Positions 55,640 to 63,818 of a stretch of DNA of 64,000 nucleotides are shown piece after piece; the first letter of the stretch is position 1, and every line of letters begins with the position of its first letter. Location of the stretch: contig CAUJNA010001598.1 of the NCBI GenBank assembly GCA_963377175.1, positions 1 to 64,000 of the forward strand. The letters run 5' to 3'. Source of the stretch: Effrenium voratum. Its lineage: Eukaryota > Sar > Dinophyceae > Suessiales > Symbiodiniaceae. The translations under genes and the position numbers were made by a program. The notes under the pieces are model-generated. The model saw only the letters and a program-made list of their open reading frames with translations. It had not been told where the DNA came from and ran no database searches.

Positions 55640-56400
55640 GTCAGAGCGTAATCCCCAAAACCGGCAAATCGCTCCTCAGGCCTGGCCAACGGGCTCCGCC
55701 ATGTCCGCCGCGTACAGTCATACGCGCGGGTGGAGCCCAGTCCAAGTGGTCGTGCACCTCCGGAAAAAAGTCGTAGTCCACAAGGAGTCCTCTGGCAGGG
55801 CGACCGTCTCGCAGGGGCCGTTGGGCATGGGCAGCGTCCAAGTACGAGATCCAGCTGACGGGCTCCTTGGGGTTGTAGTCCTCCTTGCCCAGCTCCGGGT
55901 TGTTGGCAAACAGCCCTCCCATGACAGAGGCCCGCACGTCCTTGTAGGCCTGGTGAATGGGAGTCTCGGCTGAGTGCCGCAGCAGCATGGCGTTCAAGGC
56001 AGCGTGACATACGAGCCCCAACTGCGCCCGGAAGCTCTCCATCACGTCCGGCAGGGCCAGGACGTCGGTGTGGAGGTAGCAGTCGTGGAACTCGCGGAAG
56101 GTCTCCCAGCATGACGTTGGCGGTGTTGACAGCCAGCCGGTAGTCCTCCGCGCTCACCGCTTTCCCCGCCAGCACGCTGTCGTAGCAGTGCTGCTCCCAC
56201 ACCGCAGGCTTCTCCCACGCCTCGGCGCCGCAGAAGTTCTTGAAGGGCATGGGCAGCTTGCGCAGGATGCAGTCCCACGCCTGCTCCAGATCGCAGTGCG
56301 TCCGCCGCTGTTTGAGAGGTCGTCTTTGAGGCGGAGAGTCGGTCGGCGTGCGCAACTGCAGCTCGGCGTGAAGCGAGGCCATCAGCGGGAAGAGCTCAGG
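55640..56400 (-). pseudogene. GC-rich decayed protein-primed DNA polymerase fragment
   Basis: One frame gives LPMPFKNFCGAEAW and AVSAEDYRLAVNTANVMLGD; from 56100 the next frame gives EFHDCYLHTDVLALPDVMES, aligning with Exo III of the element 1 polymerase (EYHDLYLETDVLLLTDVYEN). It continues LNAMLLRHSAE, ANNPELGKEDYNPKEPVSWI and SYLDA (compare ANNKYMGDAYDETKPSSYIN and YLDA at motif A), then RGLLVDYDFFPEVHDHLDWA (compare KGYILDVDLEYPKECHDKHT). Order and spacing match Polinton polymerases from Exo III to just after motif A; the rest is missing. Strongly GC-rich, with frameshifts and a lost motif A NNLYG. Confidence 0.7.
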
Positions 56401-56409
56401 CAGCTGCGC

Positions 56410-56640
56410 GTCCTCACTGCCCTGCTGAGGCCGGAAGAGTGTGTTCTCCAGCACCCAGCCCGCGCCGCGCGCGAGACCGTAGGCTGCACCGCCTGCGAGT
56501 CCCACGGCCAACCCAGCCGTTGCCGCTGCGCCGACTCCTGCCACGGCAGCGCGTTCCAGCAACCTCGCCCGCTGTGGGCGCGAGGGCTGCTGCCTTCGGC
56601 CAGGCCCTCCAGGTACCTGAAAGCCGGCAACGGCGACCTC
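56410..56640 (-). pseudogene. GC-rich fragment shared with 34.9 kb (GWVLENTLF)
   Basis: AAATAGLAVGLAGGAAYGLA and GAGWVLENTLF resemble AATAGLAVLPGTGWVLENTLF on the opposite strand near 34930-34995. The Ala/Gly-rich hydrophobic stretch could be a membrane segment of a viral protein. It sits between the gag duplicate and the polymerase fragment. Confidence 0.4.
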
Positions 56641-56926
56641 TCCCTCGGCGGAGAATCTCTTTGTTTCGACCCCTGATGAACAGTGATCTGTTTCCATGAT
56701 CTGGTGTGGATACGTCGCTGAATAGCGCGGATCCACCGCTCCCAGGTTCATCCTGTGAATCTGCGACCATATCCACCACCGCAGGAAGAGCCATCAATCT
56801 ATTGGATCCCTCAGAACTGTCATTCCCAAAAGTTGCAGTACTTGGGCTCGCTGAAGATGCCGTTGTACCGTGTATGTTATTGTTCCTGTAACTCCTGTAC
56901 CCGCAATAAGCCAGCTGTCTCTCCCG
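56640..56926 (-). repeat. Gag 5' segment, copy B
   Basis: Reads ALPAVVDMVADSQDEPGSGG where the solo gag has ALPAVMDMIADSQDEPGSGG, with similar leader bases. Both flanks switch to GC-rich sequence, so this is a chimera of retroelement and viral debris. Confidence 0.8.
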
Positions 56927-57606
56927 CGCCCCCCGCCCCGACCCGACACAGACATGCGTGGGTGGAGAAAGACTTGCCTTGCGGCCGCTCTAATGGTGCA
57001 GCGGCCTTGCGGCAAGAGGACTCGCAAAGATGCGCTGCTCGAGGCCAAGCGCTCGCGCCAGCGGCGTCGCATCGAGCTTCTTGAGGAGCAGCTGGAAGCG
57101 CGGAAGCAAAACTTTTTGAGAGAATCGAAGAGACGAGATCGTGGCGCAAGTCTCCAGAGAGCTGGGCAACGTTGCTGGCTCTTCACACCACGACCACACG
57201 CGCCCAGCGGGCAGAGCTTGCCCTGCGTGGAACGTGGTCAGATATTGCGGGGGCTTATCGATGGGCGGGCGGCGCTTAGAGACACAGAGAATAGAGTTAA
57301 AAGGGAGGCGGGAGCCTGGGGCCTCTCTGTAGCCTCCGCTGGCGGGACTGTAGAGACTTGCTTGACTGGTTCTTAAAAAAAACCCGCGCAGCCCCTATGA
57401 TGACGTTCTCTAGGGCCTTCCGTGCAAGCATGGCTTCTGGAAAAGCTCGCGGCTTGGGAGCTGCGTTTTCGGGGACTTTTCGGAGACACCGGCCACCCCT
57501 CCAAGCCAAACCTCGCCCCCATCTCCCCGCTCTCGACGGAGGCTACCCTGTATACCTTTTCGCTCCAGGCTATTTTGTTGACCCTGTAGGAGTTAGACAT
57601 GACCTC
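56927..57606. other. GC-rich host DNA, no supported gene
   Basis: Frames overlap on both strands. A basic helical stretch (KRTRKDALLEAKRSRQRRRI) on the plus strand looks bZIP-like but changes frame soon after. No confident call. Confidence 0.35.
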
Positions 57607-57690
57607 TCCCACCGCCATACTGCGCATTTTGTCCCCCTCCCGACCGCCATACTGCGCATTTTTGTCCCCACTCCACCCGCCATACTGAAT
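57607..57690. repeat. CCGCCATACTGCGCATTTTTGTCCCC repeats at the edge of element 2
   Basis: Three imperfect copies, the unit about 33 bp, next to the AT-rich element. One more CCACCGCCATACT lies at about 58235 on the far side of the first viral gene. Confidence 0.75.
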
Positions 57691-57702
57691 ATCCCAAATG
57701 CA

Positions 57703-57734
57703 TTGATACAATCATCAAAAAACGATTGTATCAA
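57703..57734. terminator. 3' hairpin after the 57740-58195 gene
   Basis: Perfect 11-bp stem TTGATACAATC / GATTGTATCAA, 10-base loop, ending 5 bases from the minus-strand gene's stop codon. Confidence 0.65.
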
Positions 57735-57739
57735 CCCAT

Positions 57740-58195
57740 TTACTCCTCAACTCCTTGTAGCTTTGCTAATTCACAATGCCTTTTAGATCCATTATGGCTA
57801 CACTTGGATGTTTTCTTTGCTAAAAATACTTGACAGACATCGCACCACCACGAATCGCCACGATCGGCTTCCAACTTCTCCCCGGCTTCTATCATTTGAT
57901 ATCGTTTGTGCCGACTAGTGATTAAATGCTTCGTCCATTCTGATTTAGCTACTTCTACTTTGCAAAGATCACAAAGTCGTTTTTCTCTCTTCTGTTCTAA
58001 AATCTCGTCCCTATGATTGACATAATACTTATGACATTTCTCCGCCATTTTCTCGGGATTATTTTGTTGATAAGTCTTAGCAGTAGAAAGGCAATAATTA
58101 CATACTTTTCTCCCATCCTTGAACTCTCCTAGTTCTTTCTGTTTTCTGCACCTACTGCATCTCTGTAAGTTTTCCATACTACTATTTACCATCAT
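57740..58195 (-). CDS. Viral zinc-finger protein with repeated CxxC clusters
   Basis: Up to 151 residues; the ATG at 58177 (MENLQRCSRC) is a likelier start, since it places the promoter-like box about 29 bases upstream. CSRCRKQKELGEFKDGRKVC followed by NYC is a zinc cluster common in NCLDV and PLV proteins, then a KNPEK...KYYVNHRDEI helix, CDLC with H...H, and WWCDVCQVFLAKKTSKCSHN. Three zinc sites suggest nucleic-acid binding. Non-structural role likely given the early-type box. Confidence 0.72.
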   Translation of the reverse strand: MMVNSSMENLQRCSRCRKQKELGEFKDGRKVCNYCLSTAKTYQQNNPEKMAEKCHKYYVNHRDEILEQKREKRLCDLCKVEVAKSEWTKHLITSRHKRYQMIEAGEKLEADRGDSWWCDVCQVFLAKKTSKCSHNGSKRHCELAKLQGVEE

Positions 58196-58207
58196 GTCTT
58201 TAAGTGT
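58196..58207 (-). promoter_or_regulatory. CACTTAAAGACAT box upstream of the zinc-finger gene
   Basis: Coding strand ACACTTAAAGACATG, a variant of the element 1 box TACTTAAAGAAAT. Confidence 0.5.
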
Positions 58208-58283
58208 CTTCTAACTGCGTATTTTCTAAGCTCTCCCACCGCCATACTACATAAATTATCACTCCCCGAAAAATGGTTAACCA

Positions 58284-58481
58284 ATGGAAAAAGGAGAATT
58301 AAAACCGTTAACCCAAATCTTGAAAACAATCCCAGTAAAATATGGATGGCAAAATGCGGATGGGAAAGGCCTATGTAGGAAAGCACCACCACGGCTTATA
58401 CGGGAAACCTATACTATAATTACAACATATAAGATCTTACATGTTATAAGTATAGCAAAACTATGGTATCGAAGGCTTTAA
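58284..58481 (+). CDS. Doubtful small basic ORF
   Basis: 65 codons (MEKGELKPLTQILKTIPVKY...). It runs through the palindrome and overlaps the end of the opposite-strand gene by about 20 bases. No homologue in element 1. Listed only because it fills an otherwise empty gap. Confidence 0.2.
   Translation: MEKGELKPLTQILKTIPVKYGWQNADGKGLCRKAPPRLIRETYTIITTYKILHVISIAKLWYRRL
58409..58455. terminator. Long imperfect palindrome after the 58461-58706 gene
   Basis: CTATACT ... AGTATAG outer arms and ACAT(A)TAAGATCTTA(C)ATGT core, ending 5 bases from the stop of the minus-strand gene. Confidence 0.55.
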
Positions 58482-58706
58482 TCTATGTATTTCCATGGGT
58501 TGTATTCGTTTCTTCTGTTCCTTCCTTAACTCTTTTGTTGCTTTTACTTTGTCTCTGCATTCCTTACATGTTTTGTAAAATATATCTTCCATTTTAATTC
58601 TATCATACATTTTGTGAAAATCCTTTCTTGGCTTTGCTTCGTCGCATTTACTGCAATGATAAACCATTGTGCATCCTGTTTCTTCTTCGTCATCTGTAGA
58701 ACTCAT
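58461..58706 (-). CDS. Small viral zinc-binding protein
   Basis: 81 residues. VYHCSKCDEAKPRKDFHKMY and FYKTCKECRDKVKATKELRK form two CxxC pairs, the same zinc-cluster type as the start of the neighbouring protein. Acidic N-terminus, basic C-terminus. It has a TTTAAAGACAT box about 30 bases upstream of the ATG. Confidence 0.72.
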   Translation of the reverse strand: MSSTDDEEETGCTMVYHCSKCDEAKPRKDFHKMYDRIKMEDIFYKTCKECRDKVKATKELRKEQKKRIQPMEIHRLKPSIP

Positions 58707-58724
58707 AATATTAGTTATACCAAT

Positions 58725-58737
58725 ATGTCTTTAAACG
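58725..58737 (-). promoter_or_regulatory. GTTTAAAGACAT box upstream of the 58461-58706 gene
   Basis: Coding strand CGTTTAAAGACATA. With the 58196 copy it defines the element 2 version of the box (TTAAAGACAT). Confidence 0.45.
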
Positions 58738-58762
58738 GATTTTCAGAGAAAAATGTTTTCAA

Positions 58763-59035
58763 TCAAGAATAAATCCCTGTATCTTCATCATAGTCAATTT
58801 GATAAAATGTCATAGTTGAAGCCTTCGGTTCTTTAATTTCTTTGTTATTAAGTTTGTTTAAATAAATGTTTCTTTTATTTTTATATTCACCATTGGTTCG
58901 ATCTACTTCCTTACTTTGATAACTGTTTGTTAAAGGTTTCTTCTTTTCCATTTCTTGTAAGATTTCTAAAATATTCTTATTCTGTTCTAAAACCTTGTTC
59001 AGTTTTTTAACCATCTTTTCTAATCCTTCATCCAT
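58763..59035 (-). CDS. Small coiled-coil protein, homologue of 17154-17477
   Basis: 90 residues: N-terminal heptads (MVKKLNKVLEQNKNILEILQ) and a C-terminus NIYLNKLNNKEIKEPKASTM then TFYQIDYDEDTGIYS, which matches the end of the element 1 protein (YMDMLNKNKIKSPKQET then IEFYKLFKNEEGKY). Confidence 0.7.
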   Translation of the reverse strand: MDEGLEKMVKKLNKVLEQNKNILEILQEMEKKKPLTNSYQSKEVDRTNGEYKNKRNIYLNKLNNKEIKEPKASTMTFYQIDYDEDTGIYS

Positions 59036-59057
59036 GTAAATATATATACTATATTAT

Positions 59058-59092
59058 AAAAATAAAACTTTTAAAACTAAACTTTTATTTTT
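59058..59092. terminator. 3' hairpin after the 59099-59602 gene
   Basis: Perfect 10-bp stem AAAAATAAAA / TTTTATTTTT, 6 bases from the minus-strand stop. A low-complexity stem, so weaker evidence than the others. Confidence 0.4.
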
Positions 59093-59098
59093 ACAAAA

Positions 59099-59602
59099 TC
59101 ATATATCATTATAAGTCAATTCAAAATTAGTTATTGTGTAACTCGTTAAATTATTATTCAATTTACCAATTAAATTACAAATAATAGTTTTTCTAAATTT
59201 TGAATATTTATGAAACTTTTCAATATTATCTGTAATATAAATTATTAAACATTTAATACATTCAAACACATTAACAACATTAATGTTACTATTTTTGTAA
59301 ATATTATTCATTTTTCTCAATGTAATTTCATAAAACTGAATAGCATTTTTATTATCATAATTAGCAATAAATCTTAAAGTATATGAATATATTCTTTTAC
59401 AATAGAATTTTAAATCTGATTGTTCAAATAAATCAACATAATTAATAGAATTATAAAACATGTTAAAATCAATTTTGCTATTTCTAAAGTCATTAACAAA
59501 ATTAATTAATATATCATTTTCGTTATATTCTTCAATAAAATTATTTAATTTCAATTCTTTTACATCAATGAATTTAATAATATTATTTATAACATCTTGC
59601 AT
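59099..59602 (-). CDS. Uncharacterised helical viral protein
   Basis: 167 residues, Asn/Ile-rich, predicted all-helical (MFYNSINYVDLFEQSDLKFY, VFECIKCLIIYITDNIEKFH). No homologue seen in element 1, no domain. Located between the coiled-coil and zinc-ribbon genes on the same strand. Confidence 0.68.
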   Translation of the reverse strand: MQDVINNIIKFIDVKELKLNNFIEEYNENDILINFVNDFRNSKIDFNMFYNSINYVDLFEQSDLKFYCKRIYSYTLRFIANYDNKNAIQFYEITLRKMNNIYKNSNINVVNVFECIKCLIIYITDNIEKFHKYSKFRKTIICNLIGKLNNNLTSYTITNFELTYNDI

Positions 59603-59632
59603 TATAAATAATAATAGAAATAATTTTAACTA

Positions 59633-59998
59633 CTATTTTTTCATCATTTCGCGTATAGTTTCCTGAGTTTCCTTATCACCATTATCGGATGGCGATGCAT
59701 GCCTTCCCCATTTGATAGCAATATTATGAACATCTGTTTCTAAGTTTATACTGTCTTTAGTTTTATCAATATTAATTTTCTTATCATTCTTACTTAGTTT
59801 GAAACTGGCTGGAATACAACTGCATTTGCAGTTCCCTTTCTTTGATATTTCTAATTCGTTCTTCATCTCTAACATCTTCTTACACATAGGACAAGCAAAC
59901 TCAACAACTGCTGTTTTATTAATAACTTCTTCACTGTCGTCGTCTGCTGATGAAATTGTTGTTTCTGTTTTATTCTTTTTGTTTTTCTTTCTTCCCAT
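59633..59998 (-). CDS. Small zinc-ribbon protein, homologue of 16716-17072
   Basis: 121 residues. MGRKKNKKNKTE, FACPMCKKMLEMKNELE.SKKGNCKCSC and NIDKTKDSINLETDVHNIAI are almost the same as in element 1; the main difference is an extra acidic stretch near residue 20. It overlaps the next gene upstream by 29 bases out of frame, as in element 1. Confidence 0.8.
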   Translation of the reverse strand: MGRKKNKKNKTETTISSADDDSEEVINKTAVVEFACPMCKKMLEMKNELEISKKGNCKCSCIPASFKLSKNDKKINIDKTKDSINLETDVHNIAIKWGRHASPSDNGDKETQETIREMMKK

Positions 59999-60164
59999 TT
60001 ATATTAATATTTACATTTTTATTTTTGATATATTGTATCATAAACTTAATTATTTCTAAAACAAAATAGCATATTTTCTTGCATCTATTATCAGTTATAA
60101 CAACTTGTTCTAAATTCTCTACTTCATCTATTATATCAATATAATCTGAATAGCTTCTATTCAT
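59970..60164 (-). CDS. Small conserved protein, homologue of 16556-16744
   Basis: 64 residues. MNRSYSDYIDIIDEVENLEQ and CYFVLEIIKFMIQYIKNKNV match the element 1 protein closely. It is transcribed divergently from the ATPase gene, as in element 1, but here with a gap of only 52 bases. Confidence 0.78.
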   Translation of the reverse strand: MNRSYSDYIDIIDEVENLEQVVITDNRCKKICYFVLEIIKFMIQYIKNKNVNININGKKEKQKE

Positions 60165-60216
60165 ATAAAATAATAAATAAAAAATATTTTCTAAATAACT
60201 TTAATATTATTTTATT

Positions 60217-60981
60217 ATGTCAGATGTTCCAATAATAAAGCCAATAAACATAACTGAATATGAATTCAAACAATCTAAATATGAGCACGTGCCAAAATTA
60301 CCATTTAGAAGTATTATAGTTGCGAGTTCGACAGGCGGTAAGACTGTCCTTATTCAAAATTTAATATTGAATGTTTATAGAAATTCATTTGCAAGAATAT
60401 TTATATTTTCCCCCAGCGTTCATAATGACCCAACTTTTACAGAAGTAAAGAAATATATTAGGGATGAACTACATGTAGATGATGAAAAAGAACAAATCTA
60501 TTTTGATAATTATAATCCAAGTGATTTAGAAAATGTAATCGAAAGACAGAAGAAAATAATTAATTATATGAAATCTAAAAAAATAAAGAAACTACATTCA
60601 ATATTAATCGTTATAGACGATCATGCCGACGATCCTAAATTTGTTAGATATAGTAAATTATTACATGGATTATTTACAAGAGGCAGGCACGATGCAGTAA
60701 GTGTGATTTGTTCAACACAGAAATATAATGTGTTGGCGCCTATCATTCGTTTAAATGCCAGTTCATTATATATTTTTAGGTTGAAAAATGCCTGTGAATT
60801 AATGAGTTTTATTGAAGAAAATAGCGCCATTGTTGATAAACAGCAATTATTAGATATGTACCATCAAGCCGTTAATGACGCACCTTATAGTTTCTTCTAC
60901 GTGAATATGAATGCTAAAGACATTAACAAAATGTTTCATATCAGATTTGAACAGGCATTTCAAATTACAAATGATGAATAA
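60217..60981 (+). CDS. Packaging ATPase, A32/FtsK-HerA type
   Basis: 254 residues, aligned end to end with the element 1 enzyme. Walker A VASSTGGKTVLIQN, Walker B ILIVIDDHADDPKFV, then LLHGLFTRGRHDAV and SFIEENSAIVDKQQLLDMYH. Differences cluster in the middle (residues about 75-115). It leads a two-gene plus-strand unit with the following zinc-finger gene. Confidence 0.9.
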   Translation: MSDVPIIKPINITEYEFKQSKYEHVPKLPFRSIIVASSTGGKTVLIQNLILNVYRNSFARIFIFSPSVHNDPTFTEVKKYIRDELHVDDEKEQIYFDNYNPSDLENVIERQKKIINYMKSKKIKKLHSILIVIDDHADDPKFVRYSKLLHGLFTRGRHDAVSVICSTQKYNVLAPIIRLNASSLYIFRLKNACELMSFIEENSAIVDKQQLLDMYHQAVNDAPYSFFYVNMNAKDINKMFHIRFEQAFQITNDE

Positions 60982-61002
60982 AGATATTCTAATTTAATAT
61001 AT

Positions 61003-61236
61003 ATGCTAATGAAACTATGTAGATGTGGTGGATTTTATCGTAGAGGTAATTACAATTTTCATACTAATTCTTGGATACATAAACTTTATAAAGTGTTAAA
61101 AAGACGACCAACAGACGAGGAATTATTAAGATTTCAAAATAACTTTGTTGATGAAGAAGATTTAATAGATGATATGTGTAGCAATGCCTCAACAAATTTA
61201 CCAGAAGATGAAATGACAGATTATGATAGTAATTAA
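61003..61236 (+). CDS. Small zinc-finger protein with RPT-like motif
   Basis: 77 residues, 21 bases after the ATPase stop. LCRCGGFYRRGNYNFHTNSW then IH gives a CxC...H...H finger, and VLKRRPTDEELLRFQ recalls the RPT box of the virion proteins. Acidic C-terminus. Same position as the finger gene at 15186-15500 in element 1. Confidence 0.72.
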   Translation: MLMKLCRCGGFYRRGNYNFHTNSWIHKLYKVLKRRPTDEELLRFQNNFVDEEDLIDDMCSNASTNLPEDEMTDYDSN

Positions 61237-61266
61237 TAATATTAATGTATGTTAATATTATCAATT
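61231..61266. terminator. Shared hairpin between convergent genes
   Basis: 15-bp stem AATTAATAATATTAA / TTAATATTATCAATT with one mismatch and a 6-base loop. The plus-strand stop codon lies in the left arm and the minus-strand gene ends at the right arm, the same architecture as at 19465-19490. Confidence 0.72.
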
Positions 61267-61493
61267 TAGAATAAGGAATAGCTACATAAATTTAAGGCAG
61301 GAAATTTATAATATGTTTTATCTTTTTTACATTCATTAACTTTTTCTAATTTATTTATTATTGCTTTCAATGAATTTATTTGTAGAATATCAATTCTTGA
61401 CATTTCACTTATAGTATTTACATCTATATCTTTTATTACTTTAATAGCCTCTTCATCATCAATTTCTACTGGTTTTGATTTACTTGAACCCAT
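61266..61493 (-). CDS. Small N-myristoylatable protein, homologue of 14814-15026
   Basis: 75 residues. MGSSKSKPVE is a textbook myristoylation signal with following basic residues. The middle is helical (ISEMSRIDILQINSLKAIIN), and the C-terminus FPALNLCSYSLF is nearly identical to element 1. Convergent with the ATPase/zinc-finger pair in both elements. Start context ATATATAATGG as in element 1. Confidence 0.8.
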   Translation of the reverse strand: MGSSKSKPVEIDDEEAIKVIKDIDVNTISEMSRIDILQINSLKAIINKLEKVNECKKDKTYYKFPALNLCSYSLF

Positions 61494-61504
61494 TATATAT
61501 AATA

Positions 61505-61810
61505 TTATTTAGATTTTAATTTTTCAAAATTATATTTTTGTTTTTCTTCTCCGTCTTCTTCTTCTTCGTCTTCAGTTGGCGCTGGTATTTCTGTTGGACT
61601 TTCAGATGAAGAGCTATGAACAGTAATAGGTGGAGAACTATGAACACTAATAGCTTCATTTGATGAATTGCTACTGCTACCTTGTGCATTTCCTGCTGTT
61701 ATTTGATTAACTAAATCTGCGATATTTATTGTTGTTGCAATTGCGCTATGTGATAAGTTTAATATTACATCTGCTACTGTAGCGCCGTTGTGTAGCATTA
61801 TTTCTATCAT
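61505..61810 (-). CDS. Small protein with Ser-rich acidic tail
   Basis: 101 residues. Residues 1-40 hold hydrophobic helices (TVADVILNLSHSAIATTINI); the remainder is Ser/Pro/Glu-rich with two VHSS.P/S repeats and a DEEEEDGEEK run. No counterpart recognised in element 1. It lies in the minus-strand virion cluster. Confidence 0.65.
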   Translation of the reverse strand: MIEIMLHNGATVADVILNLSHSAIATTINIADLVNQITAGNAQGSSSNSSNEAISVHSSPPITVHSSSSESPTEIPAPTEDEEEEDGEEKQKYNFEKLKSK

Positions 61811-61815
61811 TTTTG

Positions 61816-62322
61816 TCAGTTTGATCTTTTTTCTTCTTCATCGCTGTCCTCCTCGTCTGGTGGTTTCTTTGGCGGTGGTTCTGGTGGTTTGTTGTTGTCA
61901 AGCATTGTAGTAAAGGCTGACACCATTGTGTCGCGTTGGTTTTTCAGTGTTTGTGTTGCTTGCGTTCTTGTTGGTTCATGTCTTTTGCATGCGTTGTGCC
62001 AAAAGTTTTTAAGCATTATTTTAAACATATTGTCTTGGTTTTCCTTTACCTTAAACGCTTCAAATGTCATATTTAATTGCTGATTTGCATCATTGTATAA
62101 CTTTTCTTGAGTCTCTCTGGTTTCTGTGGCGATTGTATCTGTATTGGTTGCAATGTCAATAAATTCTCTCGGTATGCCTTTTTTCATCATTTTCGGTGGT
62201 TGTGTTGTTGTTGGTGTGTTTGGTTTTGTTAGGTTATGTATTGAAAAACTGTCATCGTGATCATAATTATCATTGAACTTCTGCTTCTTTCTTTTCAGTA
62301 TATTTTTAGCTAATATTATCAT
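61816..62322 (-). CDS. Uncharacterised virion-cluster protein
   Basis: 168 residues. Basic N-terminus (AKNILKRKKQKF), Thr/Pro linker, central helices (NDANQQLNMTFEAFKVKENQ, MFKIMLKNFWHNACKR), and a Pro/Asp/Glu-rich tail. No family; only 5 bases separate it from the next gene. Confidence 0.65.
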   Translation of the reverse strand: MIILAKNILKRKKQKFNDNYDHDDSFSIHNLTKPNTPTTTQPPKMMKKGIPREFIDIATNTDTIATETRETQEKLYNDANQQLNMTFEAFKVKENQDNMFKIMLKNFWHNACKRHEPTRTQATQTLKNQRDTMVSAFTTMLDNNKPPEPPPKKPPDEEDSDEEEKRSN

Positions 62323-62342
62323 TATTATTATTATTTATATTT

Positions 62343-63353
62343 TTATTTCTTACCTTTACCCTTAAAACTTGCCTTGAGTTCTTCTATTCTACCTCTGCTT
62401 AAATTTGCTATCCAACCGCCGTTATCAATAGTGTCTAAAATCATATCCACTAAATATTCTTTGTAGGTTCTCGCCTTGCCTCTGCCTTTGTGTTTCAATT
62501 CTTCTTGTATTTCGCTTTCTTCTGGCACTTGAATTCCTCTTAAATAAAATTGAAATTTAATATCATCTACTTTTAAATTAGAGTTGTCTTTCCAGTAAGC
62601 GGGACTAATAGTATTATCCAGTGTTGTTTTGAATAATGGCATTCTCGGTAATGGCGGTGGTTGTTGGGCTGTTGAACTTGATGCTCCTGTTGCTTGTTGA
62701 ACTGGTGTCGCGTCAAAATTGTCATCTACTGCTTGAGGTGATTGTTCAACATCTTCTACGTGCATTGTTTGCTGGTCGTCTGCTACTGCTCCACCTGCTG
62801 GCGCTTGTCGTGGTTCTGTTGGTGCTGATTGTCTGTTTGCTACCATTCTATGAAATAATGTCCCGCCCATATCTCTTAAATTTGATGCCATCGCTCTGCC
62901 TACCTCTTCCGCCCTCCGCTTTGTTGCAGTTGCTATATCTTGTAATTGTGTATCTACCATTGCCTCGTGTTGTCTTGTCGTTTGTTGTGGTGTTGAAAAA
63001 TCATATTCGTCTGCTATTGCTTGGTCGTTTGTATGCTGTGGTGTATCTGTATCCATCTTATGAACTGCATAAGTGTGTCCGTTTCTGTGTGCTTCCTGTC
63101 TCATCATTATCTCTCTCATTTGCCTGTCTAATATTCTCATTTGTTGGTCTTTCAATAATTCAAAATGGTCGTTTCCATCAAAAAAACTACCCTGAGGACT
63201 TGCTTTAAAAAAGGTAGCATCTCTGTTAGGTAGTTTTCCCGTTATTAAATCATTTTCGCCTATTAAATTAGCGATTTCTTCATAGGTAGGTCGTCGTTTC
63301 AATCCAAATTTTGCATATGGGTTTATTAATTCTAAACTTGCTGTAGTTGCCAT
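62343..63353 (-). CDS. RPT-box virion-associated protein, homologue of 6390-7352
   Basis: 336 residues. FGLKRRPTYEEIANLIGEND and NRDATFFKASPQGSFFDGND form the N-terminal domain shared with element 1; LLKDQQMRILDRQMREIMMR is a coiled coil. The middle is Gln/Pro/Ala-rich. The C-terminal part (WKDNSNLKVDDIKFQFYLRG to IANLSRGRIEELKASFKGKG) ends in a basic tail like that of the 5522-6370 protein. Element 1 appears to have split or duplicated these features over two genes. Confidence 0.75.
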   Translation of the reverse strand: MATTASLELINPYAKFGLKRRPTYEEIANLIGENDLITGKLPNRDATFFKASPQGSFFDGNDHFELLKDQQMRILDRQMREIMMRQEAHRNGHTYAVHKMDTDTPQHTNDQAIADEYDFSTPQQTTRQHEAMVDTQLQDIATATKRRAEEVGRAMASNLRDMGGTLFHRMVANRQSAPTEPRQAPAGGAVADDQQTMHVEDVEQSPQAVDDNFDATPVQQATGASSSTAQQPPPLPRMPLFKTTLDNTISPAYWKDNSNLKVDDIKFQFYLRGIQVPEESEIQEELKHKGRGKARTYKEYLVDMILDTIDNGGWIANLSRGRIEELKASFKGKGKK

Positions 63354-63369
63354 ATTGATATAATATTAA

Positions 63370-63475
63370 TTAGAAAATATTGTTAATAATATTTTTGTGA
63401 AAAATATAATTAATAATAAGATGTTATTGTTAATAATATTTTGTGAAAAATGTTATTAATCTATATCAATATATT
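63370..63475. repeat. Direct and inverted AT repeats between two virion genes
   Basis: The word ATTGTTAATAATATTTTxGTG followed by AAAAAT occurs twice about 45 bases apart, and each copy contains an AATATT/AATATT stem. It may act as promoter or 3' signal for the flanking genes. Confidence 0.5.
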
Positions 63476-63793
63476 TTAAGTAAATATTAACTTTTTTGTA
63501 TCTTCATACCATTTATTTAAATGTTCTTTTGTTGCGTGTGGTAAGTTAGGACGATATAATTCGCCCATCATTCTATCCAGCTCATTTACATAGTTTGCTC
63601 TCTTATTTCCTTCGTCAATCTTTTTCCTTAGTGCTACCGATGCTTCTTGTGAATTTCTTAATTTCATTTGTTCGTGTAGGTGTTCTAAATATTTTGTATC
63701 TTTTAGATCAAACGGACTATATTTAATTTGTGAGGATTGTAAAAATACTCTACCTTTATTTTTTAAATTATTTCGTTTGTGAAATTTATACAT
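63476..63793 (-). CDS. Small helical virion-associated protein, homologue of 7380-7712
   Basis: 105 residues, basic. KYLEHLHEQMKLRNSQEASV and NYVNELDRMMGELYRPNLPH, then KEHLNKWYEDTKKL match the element 1 protein in order and spacing. Between the capsid gene and the RPT-box gene. Confidence 0.72.
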   Translation of the reverse strand: MYKFHKRNNLKNKGRVFLQSSQIKYSPFDLKDTKYLEHLHEQMKLRNSQEASVALRKKIDEGNKRANYVNELDRMMGELYRPNLPHATKEHLNKWYEDTKKLIFT

Positions 63794-63818
63794 TATATAT
63801 TTATCATAGATTTTAATT

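Noticed and set aside
61473..61493. N-terminus MGSSKSKP identical to the start of Src kinase
   Set aside because: Only the myristoylation signal is shared; the rest of the protein has no kinase or SH domain, so this is convergence on a lipid-anchor signal.
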